Assembly (NCBI GenBank): GCA_016187725.1
Contig: JACPJE010000017.1
Coordinates: forward strand, 1 to 64,000
Source: Candidatus Latescibacterota bacterium
GTDB taxonomy: Bacteria; Latescibacterota; UBA2968; UBA8231
Length of the DNA stretch: 64,000 nt
Direction of reading: 5' to 3'
Below are positions 34,593-45,591 of the stretch, in pieces. Each line of letters begins with the position of its first letter. The first letter of the stretch is position 1. A program made the translations under genes and the position numbers. The notes beneath the pieces were generated by a model. That model had not been told where the DNA came from. It was given only the letters and a program-made list of their open reading frames with translations, and ran no database searches.

Positions 34593-37033
34593 TCAGCGCA
34601 ACAACAACAGCTTGCGCGTCTGCACCTGTGCTCCAGCCCGCAGCCGATACAGATAAATCCCGCTGGCCAATTCCTTCCCGCGCCCGTCCCGCCCGTCCCA
34701 GCGCAGGGTGTAGCTGCCTGCTTCCCGCGCCCCCTCCACCAGTTTGACTACCTGCTGGCCGGCGATGTTGTAGACGGCCAGTTCGACCTGGCCATCTTCG
34801 GGCAGGGAGTCGTCCCGGCCAGGGTGCCCCTCAGGACCAGCTTCATCAGCGGCTGTCTCATCCCCAACTCGGCCAGTGGCACCTGGATCTCCTGCCATCC
34901 CCTGCGGCCCAGGTCCAGACGCGGGGTGAGGTCAAAGGGAACACCGGAGCCGATGGTTATCTTGAACACTGCCTCGGCTGCCTGCGGTGTCTCGCCCAGG
35001 TGGATGGCGAGCCCCAACGCGGTAAATCCTTCGAGCCCCCCCAGGGCCGGCCCCTGCAGGGTGAGACGCCAGCCTTTCTGGGCGGCGGCGGCGGTACCCT
35101 GCAGTGCCACTGCCTTCTTCCCGGTGTGGACCTGCGCGCCCTGTTCGAGGTCGAGTCTGGCCACCATGTCGTCCGCTTCCGCTGTCCAGCCCGGAGCCAG
35201 CCCCTCGGCCAGCAGGGGCTGGTCCGCCGCCGGCAGCACCAGGATGGCCCGCGACAACCGGGTCCAGTACGGTCCCAGGGAGGTCTGCTGGTCGATCAGC
35301 ACGGACACGGTCTTGGGTCCATACGCGTCGGGGAGTTTCAGGGTGGTCTCTAGTTGCCAGGTGCCATCGTCTGCAGCATGCAAGGGCGCAGCTGCGGGTC
35401 CGCCCAGTGCGCTCAGGTCAGCGATTACCTGGGTGATCCGGGCGCTTTCCTCGAAGAGGGCCGGCCGCAGGGCCAGGGCGCCGCTGAAGCTCCTGCCGGC
35501 CACCAGCGAGTCGGGGAAGGTCTTGACCAAAACCGAGGGCTCGACGCGGTAGTAGCGATTGCTGCCTTCGAGGACGCGGATCTTCTGGTCCGCCGGGATG
35601 TCAGTCAGCACATCCACCTGTCCCGAGGGCCAGCGGATCTCCAGCCGGTCTACTTTGGTCCCTTGCCCCAGGCCGAAGTGGGCCACCATCTCGTCCTGGT
35701 TGAAGCCCCGGCCTCCGAGGATCTCCCGCATCTGCCGCAGCTCTCCAGAGGTGGCAAAGAGCCGCGCCCCGATGCCGTTGCGGTTGCTCTTGACCCCCAC
35801 CAACTCCACCCGCAGCGAGTGGTTGGTGTTGCCCTGGTTGTGGAAGAAAGCTTTATACCCCTGGCCGTCCAGGTGCCCGTCCAGGTCGTAGTCCCAAAAG
35901 GCCACCGGGATATAATTGTCCTCGGCGTTCTCGCCCATTGTCTGAGCAGTCCCGTCGGTAAAGAGACCATGGCCATCGTTGATGAAGACCCGGGCCGGCT
36001 GGCCCAAGGTCAGATCCAGGTCCCCGTCGTTGTCGATGTCGCCAAAGCCTGTGTCCTGGGCATCGCCTACAATGTAGACCCCCGCCCCCTCGGTGATGTC
36101 GAGGAACTGCCCCTGGCCCACGTTCAGCAGCAGCAGGGAGCGATCCGCCTGTACCAAGCCGCCGGCCGCCTGGAAGAGGTCCAGATCCCCGTCGTTGTCG
36201 ATATCCCCCACGGCCACGTCAAAGGCCTGGCCAGGGTCGGCGATCTCCTTGGTGGTGGCATTGCGGAAGTGGCCCTGGCCGTCGTTGAGAAAGAGCCAGT
36301 TGGGGCCGCGGAACACAGCGATGTACAGGTCCTGCCAGCCGTCGTCGTTGAAATCCGCCCCGGCCATGCCCCCGTTGGTGCCCCCGCCGCAGCCGCCTTC
36401 GGCCTCGGCATTGCCCAGGTCCAGATCCAGGCCTGCCTGGGCGGTCATGTCCTCAAAGGTGCCATCCCCGCGGCTGCGGTAGAGCAGGTTGCGAACCAGC
36501 TGCTCCGGGGTACCGCAGGCCGGATTACCCATGTACAGGTCCAGGTATCCATCCCGGTCGTAGTCGAACCACACCACATTGTCGGTGTTGTTGATGTCGG
36601 TCAGGCCGGCGGCCAGGGTCACGTCGGTGAAGGCGCCCCGGTCATTGCGCAGGAGCACATTGCGGTCGCGCTGGCCGTAGTCCCACATGCCCACGGGCAC
36701 AAAGAGATCGAGATCCCCGTCGTTGTCGTAGTCGGCAAAGGTCTGGCCGTACCCCAGTTTTTTGTCTGGCGGCAGGGCTTCCTGAATGCTGCGGGTCTGC
36801 TCGGCCAGGGAAAAGGCGCCGTCCCCTTCGTTGTGCATCAGGGCGACCTGTGTCCCTCTGCACTGCAGGCGGAACACGTCCGGCCAACCGTCGTTGTCGT
36901 AGTCCCCCAGCGCCGAACCGCCGCATTCCGGGCTTTCCCAGGGCGTGGTTGAGAAGGTGGGCTGCGCCGCCCCCGGGCCGGCCAGGAGCAGGCACAGGCA
37001 GCACACGCTGAATTGCATCCTTCTCCAGGTCAT
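34593..37033 (-). pseudogene. Secreted FG-GAP/ASPIC (CRTAC1-like) protein with C-terminal sorting module, frameshifted
   Basis: Start is the ATG after AGGAGGGATGAT, followed by a signal peptide (MTWRRMQFSVCCLCLLLAGP). Seven FG-GAP/VCBS Ca2+-loop repeats follow (GDYDNDGWPDVF, ADYDNDGDLDLF, FDYDRDGYLDLY, ADFNDDGWQDLY, GDIDNDGDLDLF and others). An ASPIC/UnbV domain (about 425-500, 'NRNGIGARLF', 'LEIRWPSGQVD') and a carbohydrate-binding-like region come next. At about 34815-34830 the frame shifts. The next frame encodes 'ELAVYNIAGQQVVKLVEGAR', 'SGIYLYRLRAGAQVQTRKLL', a FlgD-like/T9SS-type sorting module. A one-base indel separates them. It is either a real mutation that removes the export tag or a sequence error. 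Confidence 0.75.
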
Positions 37034-37212
37034 ATCATCCCTCCTGTGGAGATGGGTTGAAAAGATTACACGCTGATTCGCTCTCAACACATCCATACCC
37101 TCCTCACCACAGTTTTCTCTCAGACCATCGCCATGGCACAGCCCTTGCTACCTCTCCGCTTGGCACCCCCTTCTCGTCCCCTTATATTCCCTGTAGCCAG
37201 AGGACCTCTGCC

Positions 37213-37722
37213 ATGACCGAAGCCTCTACTCCTCAGCCCACGCGCCCTCAGCCGCCCGAAGAGCTGCACTGGGGCATCTCCTACCTGCGCGAGGACATCC
37301 AGGACCTGCGCCAGGAGATGCGCGACAACACCCAGGAGGTGCGCGGCGAGATCCAGGAAGTGCGCCAAGAGTTCCAGGGTCTTCGCCAGGAGTTCCAGGG
37401 TCTTCGCCAGGAGGTGCGCGGCGAGATCCAGGAAGTGCGCCAGGAGATGCGCGAGGAAATACGCACCCTCCACGGGCGCATGGATGCTCTGAACACTTCC
37501 CTGAACGCGCGTATCGACGAAACCGCCAAGTTCCTGGGCGGGCGCATCGACGAGACGGCCAGGGCCTTGAACACGCGCATGGACGAGACCGCCCGGTTCC
37601 TGGGCGGGCGCATCGACGACCGGTACGAACTGCTGCTCAAGCGCATCGATTCGCGCTTTGGCTGGACCATCACCACCGTGATCGCCATGGCAGGAGTCAT
37701 CGTCGCGGCGATCAAGTTCTGA
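37213..37722 (+). CDS. Coiled-coil protein with C-terminal membrane anchor (paralogue B)
   Basis: This 169-residue paralogue of the protein at 34134 has the same WGISYLREDIQDLRQ block and the same C-terminal IDDRYELLLKRIDSRFGWTI plus hydrophobic anchor. Its core differs: QGLRQEF repeats, then 11-residue units (RIDETAKFLGG, RIDETARALNT, RMDETARFLGG, RIDDRYELLLK). The start is the ATG 31 nt after TTATATTC, as in paralogue A. Repeat-number change between paralogues suggests recombination inside the helix. Function unknown; a structural or scaffold role is a guess. Confidence 0.75.
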   Translation: MTEASTPQPTRPQPPEELHWGISYLREDIQDLRQEMRDNTQEVRGEIQEVRQEFQGLRQEFQGLRQEVRGEIQEVRQEMREEIRTLHGRMDALNTSLNARIDETAKFLGGRIDETARALNTRMDETARFLGGRIDDRYELLLKRIDSRFGWTITTVIAMAGVIVAAIKF

Positions 37723-38061
37723 ACTCCCCCCCATAACAGCAATTTGCAGGTCTCCCTCTGCTCCCCGGCCCGGCCAGGAGCAGGTGGTGGATATTTCTCG
37801 GCCCCCGGGACGGGTCTTTCCCGGGGGCCAACCCTATTAGGAGATGAAGCTGCTGGGATTTAGCGCAAGGAGTGTGCCAGGAAGGAAAGACGAGGTGCGG
37901 GGGAGAAGTTAACTGGTTGGAGAATATTGAAATAAGCGAATAAATCGCTTTTTTCACCACTGCTGCGGGCAGCCCGCAGTCCTGTTTTCAGGACGAAATC
38001 CCGGTAGAAATCCTGTTTTCCGGACGGCCAGTCCTGTTTTCCGGACAAGATACACTGGTCC
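37723..38061. other. Intergenic region with hairpins and short repeats
   Basis: It contains a 10-bp GC hairpin (37801-37828, GCCCCCGGGA and complement) and an AAGCGA/TCGCTT hairpin followed by TTTT (37934-37954) that could end the plus-strand transcript. It also contains the repeat cluster at 37963-38046. No gene is seen. Confidence 0.5.
37963..38046. repeat. Three spaced GTCCTGTTTTCCGGAC-type palindromic repeats
   Basis: A CTGCGGG/CCCGCAG hairpin (37963-37979) is followed by three copies of a 16-bp inverted repeat, GTCCTGTTTTC(A/C)GGAC, at 37979-37994, 38010-38025 (first base A) and 38031-38046. Spacing is irregular (15 and 5 nt). They lie 3' of metG on its strand. Too short and irregular for CRISPR; they may be a degenerate small mobile repeat or an mRNA-end structure. 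Confidence 0.6.
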
Positions 38062-40125
<2,064 letters not shown>

Positions 40126-40140
40126 TGCGGGTCACGTCTC

Positions 40141-41319
40141 TCAGCATATCTCGACAATCTCCTCCTGCGCGGGGGTGGTCACCTGCGGGCCTTTTTCCGG
40201 GTCCACGTATACATTGATCTCCAGCCGCACCCCGAATTGGGGCAGGTAGATGCCCGGCTCCACCGAGAAACCGGTGCCCGGCAGGAGCAGGCGGGTGTCG
40301 TGGCTCTCCAGGTCGTCGAGGTTGGCGCCCAGGCCGTGAACGGCGCGGCCCGGGCCCAGGCTGTGGCCGGTGCGGTGCAGAAACTGGTCGCCGTATCCGG
40401 CGCGGTTGAGGTAGTCGCGCGCCACCCGGTCGGCTTCCCAGCCCTGCACCGGGGCACCCCGGGTCCAGCAGCGCTGCAGGTGCTCCATTACTAGATCGCG
40501 CGCCCGCTTCACCATGTCAAATATCCGCTGCTGCTCGGCAGTGGGGCGAGGCCCGGCGCAAGCCACCCAGGTGAGGTCACCGAACACGTGCTGGTTCCCT
40601 GGATGCCTGGCCCACAGGTCCAGGAGCACCCAGTCGCCCCGGGCTATAGAAGAGGAGCCGGCGGGTTGGGGCTCGTAGTGGGGATTGCCGCTGTGGGCGT
40701 TGAAGGCGACGATGGGGCCGTGGTCGGTTTCGAGGCCACGGCGGGCGAAATCGGCGAGCATGAACTGTTGCAGGTCGTACTCGGTGCAGGCGCGGCCCTG
40801 CTGCAGGCACTGGCCCAGGTGGGCGAAGGCGGTATCCTTGACCTCGGCCACCTGCCGGCAGGCATCCAGATGCGAGGCCAGGGCTGCGGAACTCCAGGTG
40901 GCCAGGGAGGCCTGGAACAAATCGGCGGAGGAGACCACCTCCACCCCGCAACTGCGCACCAGGTCCAGGGTGCCTCCGTCCACCCAGGAGGTGATGGGCA
41001 GGGCACCGCTGGGCGAATATTCCATGGCCACCCGTTGGCAGCCGGCCAGGGCCTGCTGCAGCCAGGTGTGGAGTTGCTGCCAGCTCGTGTAGGACTCCAG
41101 CGCCACCCCGGCCCCCTCAAAAGAGCCCTGCTCGATGGCGTGGGCCAACAGGCGGGGAGGATCCTGGGCGGGGAGGAGGAGAAAGGCGCGGCGGGTGGTA
41201 GGCCGCTGGAAGCCCAGCAGTTGCCACATCACTGGGTTGCTGTTGCGGAAATCGCAGACCAGCCAGGCGTCGAGCTGGTGGTCGCGCAAAAAGGTCTGGG
41301 TGGTGCTCAGGTCCAACAC
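40141..41319 (-). CDS. M24-family metallopeptidase (Xaa-Pro aminopeptidase-like)
   Basis: This 392-residue protein starts at GTG with a GAGG site upstream. An N-terminal creatinase-like domain (1-150) precedes the pita-bread catalytic domain. All five metal ligands can be placed: Asp in 'WVLLDLWARHPGN', Asp in 'VFGDLTW', His in 'HRTGHSLGPG', Glu in 'GFSVEPGIYLP' and Glu in 'VRLEINVYV'. The family removes N-terminal residues preceding proline in the cytoplasm. The gene is flanked on both sides by direct-orientation copies of the MITE-like element. Confidence 0.88.
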   Translation of the reverse strand: MLDLSTTQTFLRDHQLDAWLVCDFRNSNPVMWQLLGFQRPTTRRAFLLLPAQDPPRLLAHAIEQGSFEGAGVALESYTSWQQLHTWLQQALAGCQRVAMEYSPSGALPITSWVDGGTLDLVRSCGVEVVSSADLFQASLATWSSAALASHLDACRQVAEVKDTAFAHLGQCLQQGRACTEYDLQQFMLADFARRGLETDHGPIVAFNAHSGNPHYEPQPAGSSSIARGDWVLLDLWARHPGNQHVFGDLTWVACAGPRPTAEQQRIFDMVKRARDLVMEHLQRCWTRGAPVQGWEADRVARDYLNRAGYGDQFLHRTGHSLGPGRAVHGLGANLDDLESHDTRLLLPGTGFSVEPGIYLPQFGVRLEINVYVDPEKGPQVTTPAQEEIVEIC

Positions 41320-41396
41320 GGGGGTATCCTCTGCAGGGGGTAAATAGAAGAGGTACGATAAACCATCGGCTCCACCGGGACAATAGTAGAGAGGGC

Positions 41397-41542
41397 GCGG
41401 CGGTGAGCGACCCGTTCCGGCCTTTCCCCAGGCGCGTCCTGCCCCCTCGCTCGCTTCGCTCCGCTACCCCGCAGCCCCACCTCGCGGACTTCCCTTCCCG
41501 GCCACTCCCCGGGAAAGGCCTACAGGGTCATCTCCCCGCCGC
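41397..41542. repeat. MITE-like element, copy 3
   Basis: Left end GCGGCGGTGAGCGACCC; right end reads GCGGCGGGGAGATGACCC on the opposite strand. Same orientation, length (146 bp) and body as copies 2 and 4. It occupies half of the 324-bp divergent gap between the peptidase gene and the PEP-synthase-like gene. The rest of that gap shows no gene. Confidence 0.82.
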
Positions 41543-41643
41543 TTAAAATGGTTGGTGCGGGGGAAAAATGGAGTTATATTCCTCGGCCAATATTGTTCGC
41601 GATGCCAAACGGATGTAATCGGATAACAACAGCAGTTGAGCCT

Positions 41644-42549
41644 ATGCAGGAACCAGAATCGACAGGCGCGGAGATTCTCTGGCTCGGGCAATCCGCCTGC
41701 GGCGAGGTGGATCTGGTGGGCGGCAAGGTGGCCAACCTCAGCCGGCTGGCCGCCGAGTACCGGGTGCCGCCCGGCTTTTGCCTGACCACCAGGGCCTACA
41801 CCCGCTGGGCCGCCGGCCTGAAAGAGACCGACCCCCTGCCCGCCGACTGCGGCGCTCAGCTCCAGGCGGCGTACGAGGAGCTGGCCAGGCGCTGTGGCGC
41901 CGATGGGCCCAGTGTGGCAGTGCGTTCCTCGGCGGTGGACGAGGACGGCCGCGCCGCCTCCTTTGCCGGCCAGTACGAGACCTATCTCAACCTGGTCGGG
42001 AATGAGCAGGTGGCGGGAGCGGTGCGGGACTGCTGGGCCTCAATGCGTTCGGAGCGGGTGCTCGAATACCGCCGGCGCTACGGCCTGTCCGTGGACCACA
42101 GCCAGCTGGCCGTACTGGTGCAGCAACTGGTAACCGCCGATGTCTCGGCAGTGATGTTCAGCGCGGACCCGGTGAGCGGCGACCGCGAGGTGGTGGTGGT
42201 CAATGCCAGTTGGGGCCTGGGCGAGAGCATCGTCGGCGGCACGGTCAGCCCGGACGCGTACCAGGTGCGCAAGGCGGACCTGCAGGTGGTGGAGCGCCGC
42301 ATCGCCGAGAAGGAGCGCATGACCGTGCCAGTGCCCGGGGGGACAAAGGAGGTGGAGGTGCCCCGGTTCCTGCGCTGCCAGCCCACCCTGGACGAGGCCC
42401 AGCTGGCCCAGCTGGCGCGCCTGGGGCTGGCCCTGGAGGAGAAATGGAACTGGCCGGTGGACGTGGAGTGCGCTTTCAAGGGCGGAGAACTGTACCTGCT
42501 CCAGTGCCGGCCCATCACGACCCTTATACAGCCTGAACAAACCCTTTGA
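41644..42549 (+). CDS. PEP-synthase/rifampin-phosphotransferase N-terminal ATP-binding subunit
   Basis: This 301-residue protein consists only of the PPDK_N-type ATP-grasp module: 'GQSACGEVDLVGGKVANLSR', 'VPPGFCLTTRAY', 'VAVRSSAVDEDGRAASFAGQ', 'VMFSADPVSGDREVVVVNA', 'GLGESIVGGTVSPDAYQV' and the terminal 'YLLQCRPITTL'. In PEP synthase or rifampin phosphotransferase this module is fused to a swivelling phosphohistidine domain. Here that part is a separate gene 13 nt downstream. An in-frame ATG at 41602 is an alternative start. It should bind ATP and phosphorylate the partner's histidine. Confidence 0.82.
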   Translation: MQEPESTGAEILWLGQSACGEVDLVGGKVANLSRLAAEYRVPPGFCLTTRAYTRWAAGLKETDPLPADCGAQLQAAYEELARRCGADGPSVAVRSSAVDEDGRAASFAGQYETYLNLVGNEQVAGAVRDCWASMRSERVLEYRRRYGLSVDHSQLAVLVQQLVTADVSAVMFSADPVSGDREVVVVNASWGLGESIVGGTVSPDAYQVRKADLQVVERRIAEKERMTVPVPGGTKEVEVPRFLRCQPTLDEAQLAQLARLGLALEEKWNWPVDVECAFKGGELYLLQCRPITTLIQPEQTL

Positions 42550-42562
42550 TAGGAGGAAGCCC

Positions 42563-44227
42563 ATGACCGCAGCCCAGCCCCAGCCAGTACTCGTCCCCAT
42601 CCCTGCCGACTTTCCGGTGCAGTGGGAGCACCCCGGCGACGAACGCCTGCCCTGGGTCCAGGACCGCATGCACTCTCCCGACCCGCTCACGCCGCTGGAA
42701 CGCTCGTTCTTCGATATCGCGTACGGTGGTTTCAATCTAGCCGCAGAGGCCTATGCGATGCCGGTCCGGGCCAATATCCGGTACTTCAACACCTATCTCT
42801 ACATGGCCATCGCCCCGGCAGTCCCCCCCGAACAGATGGAGGCCCAGGGCAAGCTCAGCGAGGAGAAGATGGGGGCGGCGGTGGCCCGGCTCGGCGAGCT
42901 GTGGCAGGGGGAATGGCTGCCCGAGATCCAGTCGCACCTGGCGTGGTGGGATGCCTTCGACCTGCGCGGTGCGGCTGCGCCCGCGCTGCTGGACCATCTG
43001 GACGAGACGCTCGAGCGGTCGCACCGGCTGTGGGAGATCCATTTCCGCATCGTGTTTCCCACCTACGTGGCGATCAGTCTCTTCGACGACCTCCACCGCG
43101 ACCTCTTCGGGGCCGAGGGGGCCTTCGACGCCTATAAGCTGCTCCAGGGGATCGACAACAAGACCATCGAGAGTGGCCGGGCGTTGTGGGATCTGAGCCG
43201 GAAGGCCCTCGCGCTGCCCGAAGTGCGCCAGATTCTGGAGACGCGCGCCGAGGTCCTGCCGGCGCTGGGAGGCACAGCGGCTGGCCGGGCCTTTCTCGAC
43301 GAGCTGCGCGCCTACCTGGAGGTCTACGGGGCCCGGGGTGACAAGTGGGGCCTGAGTTATCCGAGCTGGATCGAGGACCCCGCCCCTGTGATCAAGAATC
43401 TGAAAGATTATATCACTCGTTCCGATCGGGACCCGAGGGCAGAGCAGGCGCAGATGGCTGCCCAGCGGGAACAGTCGATATCCCAGGCCCGCCAGCGCCT
43501 GAAAGGCTATCCCCAGCAGGTGGTCGAGCAGTACGAGTTCCTCCTCAAGGCCGCCCATCAGGGGGTCGTGCTGACTGAGGACCACGGCTTCTGGATCGAC
43601 TTCAATTCCATGTACAGAGCGCGCAGGGTTTTCATGGAGGTAGGTCGGCGCCTCGCCGGGACGGGCGCCATCGAAAGCCCCGACCATGTATTCTGCCTCA
43701 CCGTCGACGAAGTGCGGCAACTAATCGCCTCTGGCGGCGACCAGCGCGCCCGGGTCGCCCAACGCCGGGCCGAGCTGGAGCGCTTCCGGACCATCGATCC
43801 CCCCCCGGCCCTGGGTATGGATTACGGCCCTCCTCCGGACAATCCGGTGAGCCGGTTTTTGGGGAAGTTCTTCGGCGGGCCGCCCCCGGCTGCCGAAGAG
43901 CCGGGCACCCTCAAGGGCCACGCCGGCTCGGCGGGCAAGGTGCGGGGCCGGGCCCGGGTGATCCGCTCCCTCGACGAAGCCGGCCGGCTGAAACTGGGGG
44001 ATATCCTGGTGGCCGAGACCACCGCCCCTCCGTGGACCCCACTCTTCGCCACGGCCGGAGGCATTGTCACCGACACCGGCGGCATCCTCAGCCACTGCGC
44101 GGTAGTGGCCCGCGAGTACCGCATCCCGGCGGTGGTGGGCACCGGTGCCGCCACCAAGGTGATCCGCGAAGGGCAGCTGCTCGAAGTGGACGGCGACGCC
44201 GGGACAGTCCGCATTGTCGAGGAGTGA
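42563..44227 (+). CDS. PEP-utilising mobile-domain subunit, rifampin-phosphotransferase-like C-terminal part
   Basis: This 554-residue protein starts at ATG after AGGAGG. A large helical region (1-420: 'FFDIAYGGFNLAAEAYAMPV', 'LEVYGARGDKWGLSYPSWIE', 'LREDH'-like 'LTEDHGFWIDF') resembles the substrate-binding domain of rifampin phosphotransferase. It is followed by the swivel domain 'LVAETTAPPWTPLFATAGGI' and the phosphorylatable His in GGILSHCAVVAREYRIPAVVG near 509. With the preceding gene it makes a complete but split dikinase-type enzyme. The acceptor is unknown: rifamycin-like drug, pyruvate, or another hydroxyl compound. The exporter gene overlaps its end. Confidence 0.8.
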   Translation: MTAAQPQPVLVPIPADFPVQWEHPGDERLPWVQDRMHSPDPLTPLERSFFDIAYGGFNLAAEAYAMPVRANIRYFNTYLYMAIAPAVPPEQMEAQGKLSEEKMGAAVARLGELWQGEWLPEIQSHLAWWDAFDLRGAAAPALLDHLDETLERSHRLWEIHFRIVFPTYVAISLFDDLHRDLFGAEGAFDAYKLLQGIDNKTIESGRALWDLSRKALALPEVRQILETRAEVLPALGGTAAGRAFLDELRAYLEVYGARGDKWGLSYPSWIEDPAPVIKNLKDYITRSDRDPRAEQAQMAAQREQSISQARQRLKGYPQQVVEQYEFLLKAAHQGVVLTEDHGFWIDFNSMYRARRVFMEVGRRLAGTGAIESPDHVFCLTVDEVRQLIASGGDQRARVAQRRAELERFRTIDPPPALGMDYGPPPDNPVSRFLGKFFGGPPPAAEEPGTLKGHAGSAGKVRGRARVIRSLDEAGRLKLGDILVAETTAPPWTPLFATAGGIVTDTGGILSHCAVVAREYRIPAVVGTGAATKVIREGQLLEVDGDAGTVRIVEE

Positions 44228-45587
44228 GGAGGCGCAGGCGCCCCCGCTGAAAGAGGGAGCGGTGCTGGTCACCGTGGCCCTGGCTACCATGCTGGCCCCG
44301 CTCAACTCGACCATGATCGCCGTGGCCCTGCCCAGGCTGATGGAGGAGTTTGGGGCCGACCTGGCCACCAGCGGCTGGCTGGTGACCTCCTATCTGATCG
44401 CCATGGCCTGCCTGCAGCCGGTGGCCGGCAAGCTGGGCGACCGGCTCGGGCGGCGGCTGCCGATCCTGGGCGGCCTGGTGTACTTCGCCCTCGCCTCGCT
44501 GGCAGCGGCCTTTGCCACCAGCCTGTCATGGCTGCTCTTTTTCCGGGTGCAGCAGGCCATTGCCGGGGCCATCGCCCTGCCCAATGGGGCGGCCTTGGTG
44601 CGCGAGGTGGTGCCCGCTGCCCGGCGGGCCGCCCGTTTTGGCCTGGTCGGGGCGGCAGTGGGGCTGGCGGCAGCGGCCGGCCCGCCCCTGGGCGGGTTGT
44701 TGGTGGAGGTCGCTGGCTGGCGGGCCATCTTCTACGTGAATCTGATACTCGTGGTGCCGGCGCTGCTCATCGGCTGGCGGGCCCTGCCGGCCCGTCCGGC
44801 AGGGCCCTCGGCCTCCGGCTTCGACCTGGGAGGTGCGGCGCTGCTCTTGGCGGTGCTGGCCGGCACGGCCGGGTTGCTGACCCAGGGCCACCACCTCGGC
44901 ACTCTGCTCCTGCAGAGCCTGGGAGGGGCAGGCCTGGTGGTCCTGGCCCTTTTCTTTTTTTGGCACGAGCTGCGCCACCCGGACCCGGTGCTCCAGCCCC
45001 GCCTCTTCCAGCACCGCACCTTTGCGGCGGCCAATGCCGCCATCGCCCTGAGTAACCTGGCCATGTATTCGACCCTGCTGGCCGTGCCCATCCTGCTGGC
45101 CGGGCAAGAGGGCTGGAGCAGCGCCCGCATTGGCCTGGTGCTGACCTCGATGTCGGCCACCATGGTGATCTGTTCGCCCCTGGGAGGGCGGCTCTCCGAC
45201 CGCTGGGGCCGGCGCTGGCCCACAGTGGCGGGCCTGGCCCTGCTCACCGTGGGCCTGCTGTTGCTGGGCCTGGCCGGCAGGGGACCGGTGCTGCCGGTGC
45301 TGGTCGGGGGGCTGGGAGTGGCCGGGATCGGCCTTGGGCTGTCTTCGGCGGGGATGCAGTCGGCGGCGGTGGAGGCGGTGCCCAAGAACGAAGCGGGGGT
45401 GGCGTCTGGCCTCTTCTCCACCAGCCGGTACCTGGGCAGCATTGTCGGCTCCAGCGTCTTGCCCCTCCTCTACCACCCGGAGGCCGGGGTGGAGGGCTTT
45501 GCGCCGGTCTTGCTGATGGTGGTTGGAGCGGCGTTCTTCTCGGTGGTGGCCAGCATGGGTCTGCACCACTGGCCCCCGGCGGAGTAG
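44214..45587 (+). CDS. MFS multidrug exporter (DHA2/EmrB-QacA type)
   Basis: This is a 457-residue protein if the TTG inside the preceding gene is the start; GTG at 44262, preceded by GGGAG, is a good alternative. DHA2 signs are 'ATMLAPLNSTMIAVALPRLM' (motif D1 region), 'QPVAGKLGDRLGRRLPILGG' (motif A) and 'RVQQAIAGAIALPNGAALVR'. About 12-14 hydrophobic helices follow. It likely expels hydrophobic compounds with H+ exchange. Overlap with the phosphotransferase-like gene suggests one inactivation-and-efflux operon. Confidence 0.85.
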   Translation: MSRSEEAQAPPLKEGAVLVTVALATMLAPLNSTMIAVALPRLMEEFGADLATSGWLVTSYLIAMACLQPVAGKLGDRLGRRLPILGGLVYFALASLAAAFATSLSWLLFFRVQQAIAGAIALPNGAALVREVVPAARRAARFGLVGAAVGLAAAAGPPLGGLLVEVAGWRAIFYVNLILVVPALLIGWRALPARPAGPSASGFDLGGAALLLAVLAGTAGLLTQGHHLGTLLLQSLGGAGLVVLALFFFWHELRHPDPVLQPRLFQHRTFAAANAAIALSNLAMYSTLLAVPILLAGQEGWSSARIGLVLTSMSATMVICSPLGGRLSDRWGRRWPTVAGLALLTVGLLLLGLAGRGPVLPVLVGGLGVAGIGLGLSSAGMQSAAVEAVPKNEAGVASGLFSTSRYLGSIVGSSVLPLLYHPEAGVEGFAPVLLMVVGAAFFSVVASMGLHHWPPAE

Positions 45588-45591
45588 GGTT

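Noticed and set aside
37963-38046. Possible CRISPR array
   Set aside because: Units are only 16 bp, self-complementary, and separated by 5 and 15 nt; there are no spacers of normal length and no cas genes in the window.
40848-40861. CCTGCCGGCAGG in the peptidase gene as another copy of the transposase palindrome
   Set aside because: Only 12 bp match, the reading frame is uninterrupted, and it encodes ordinary residues of the protein.
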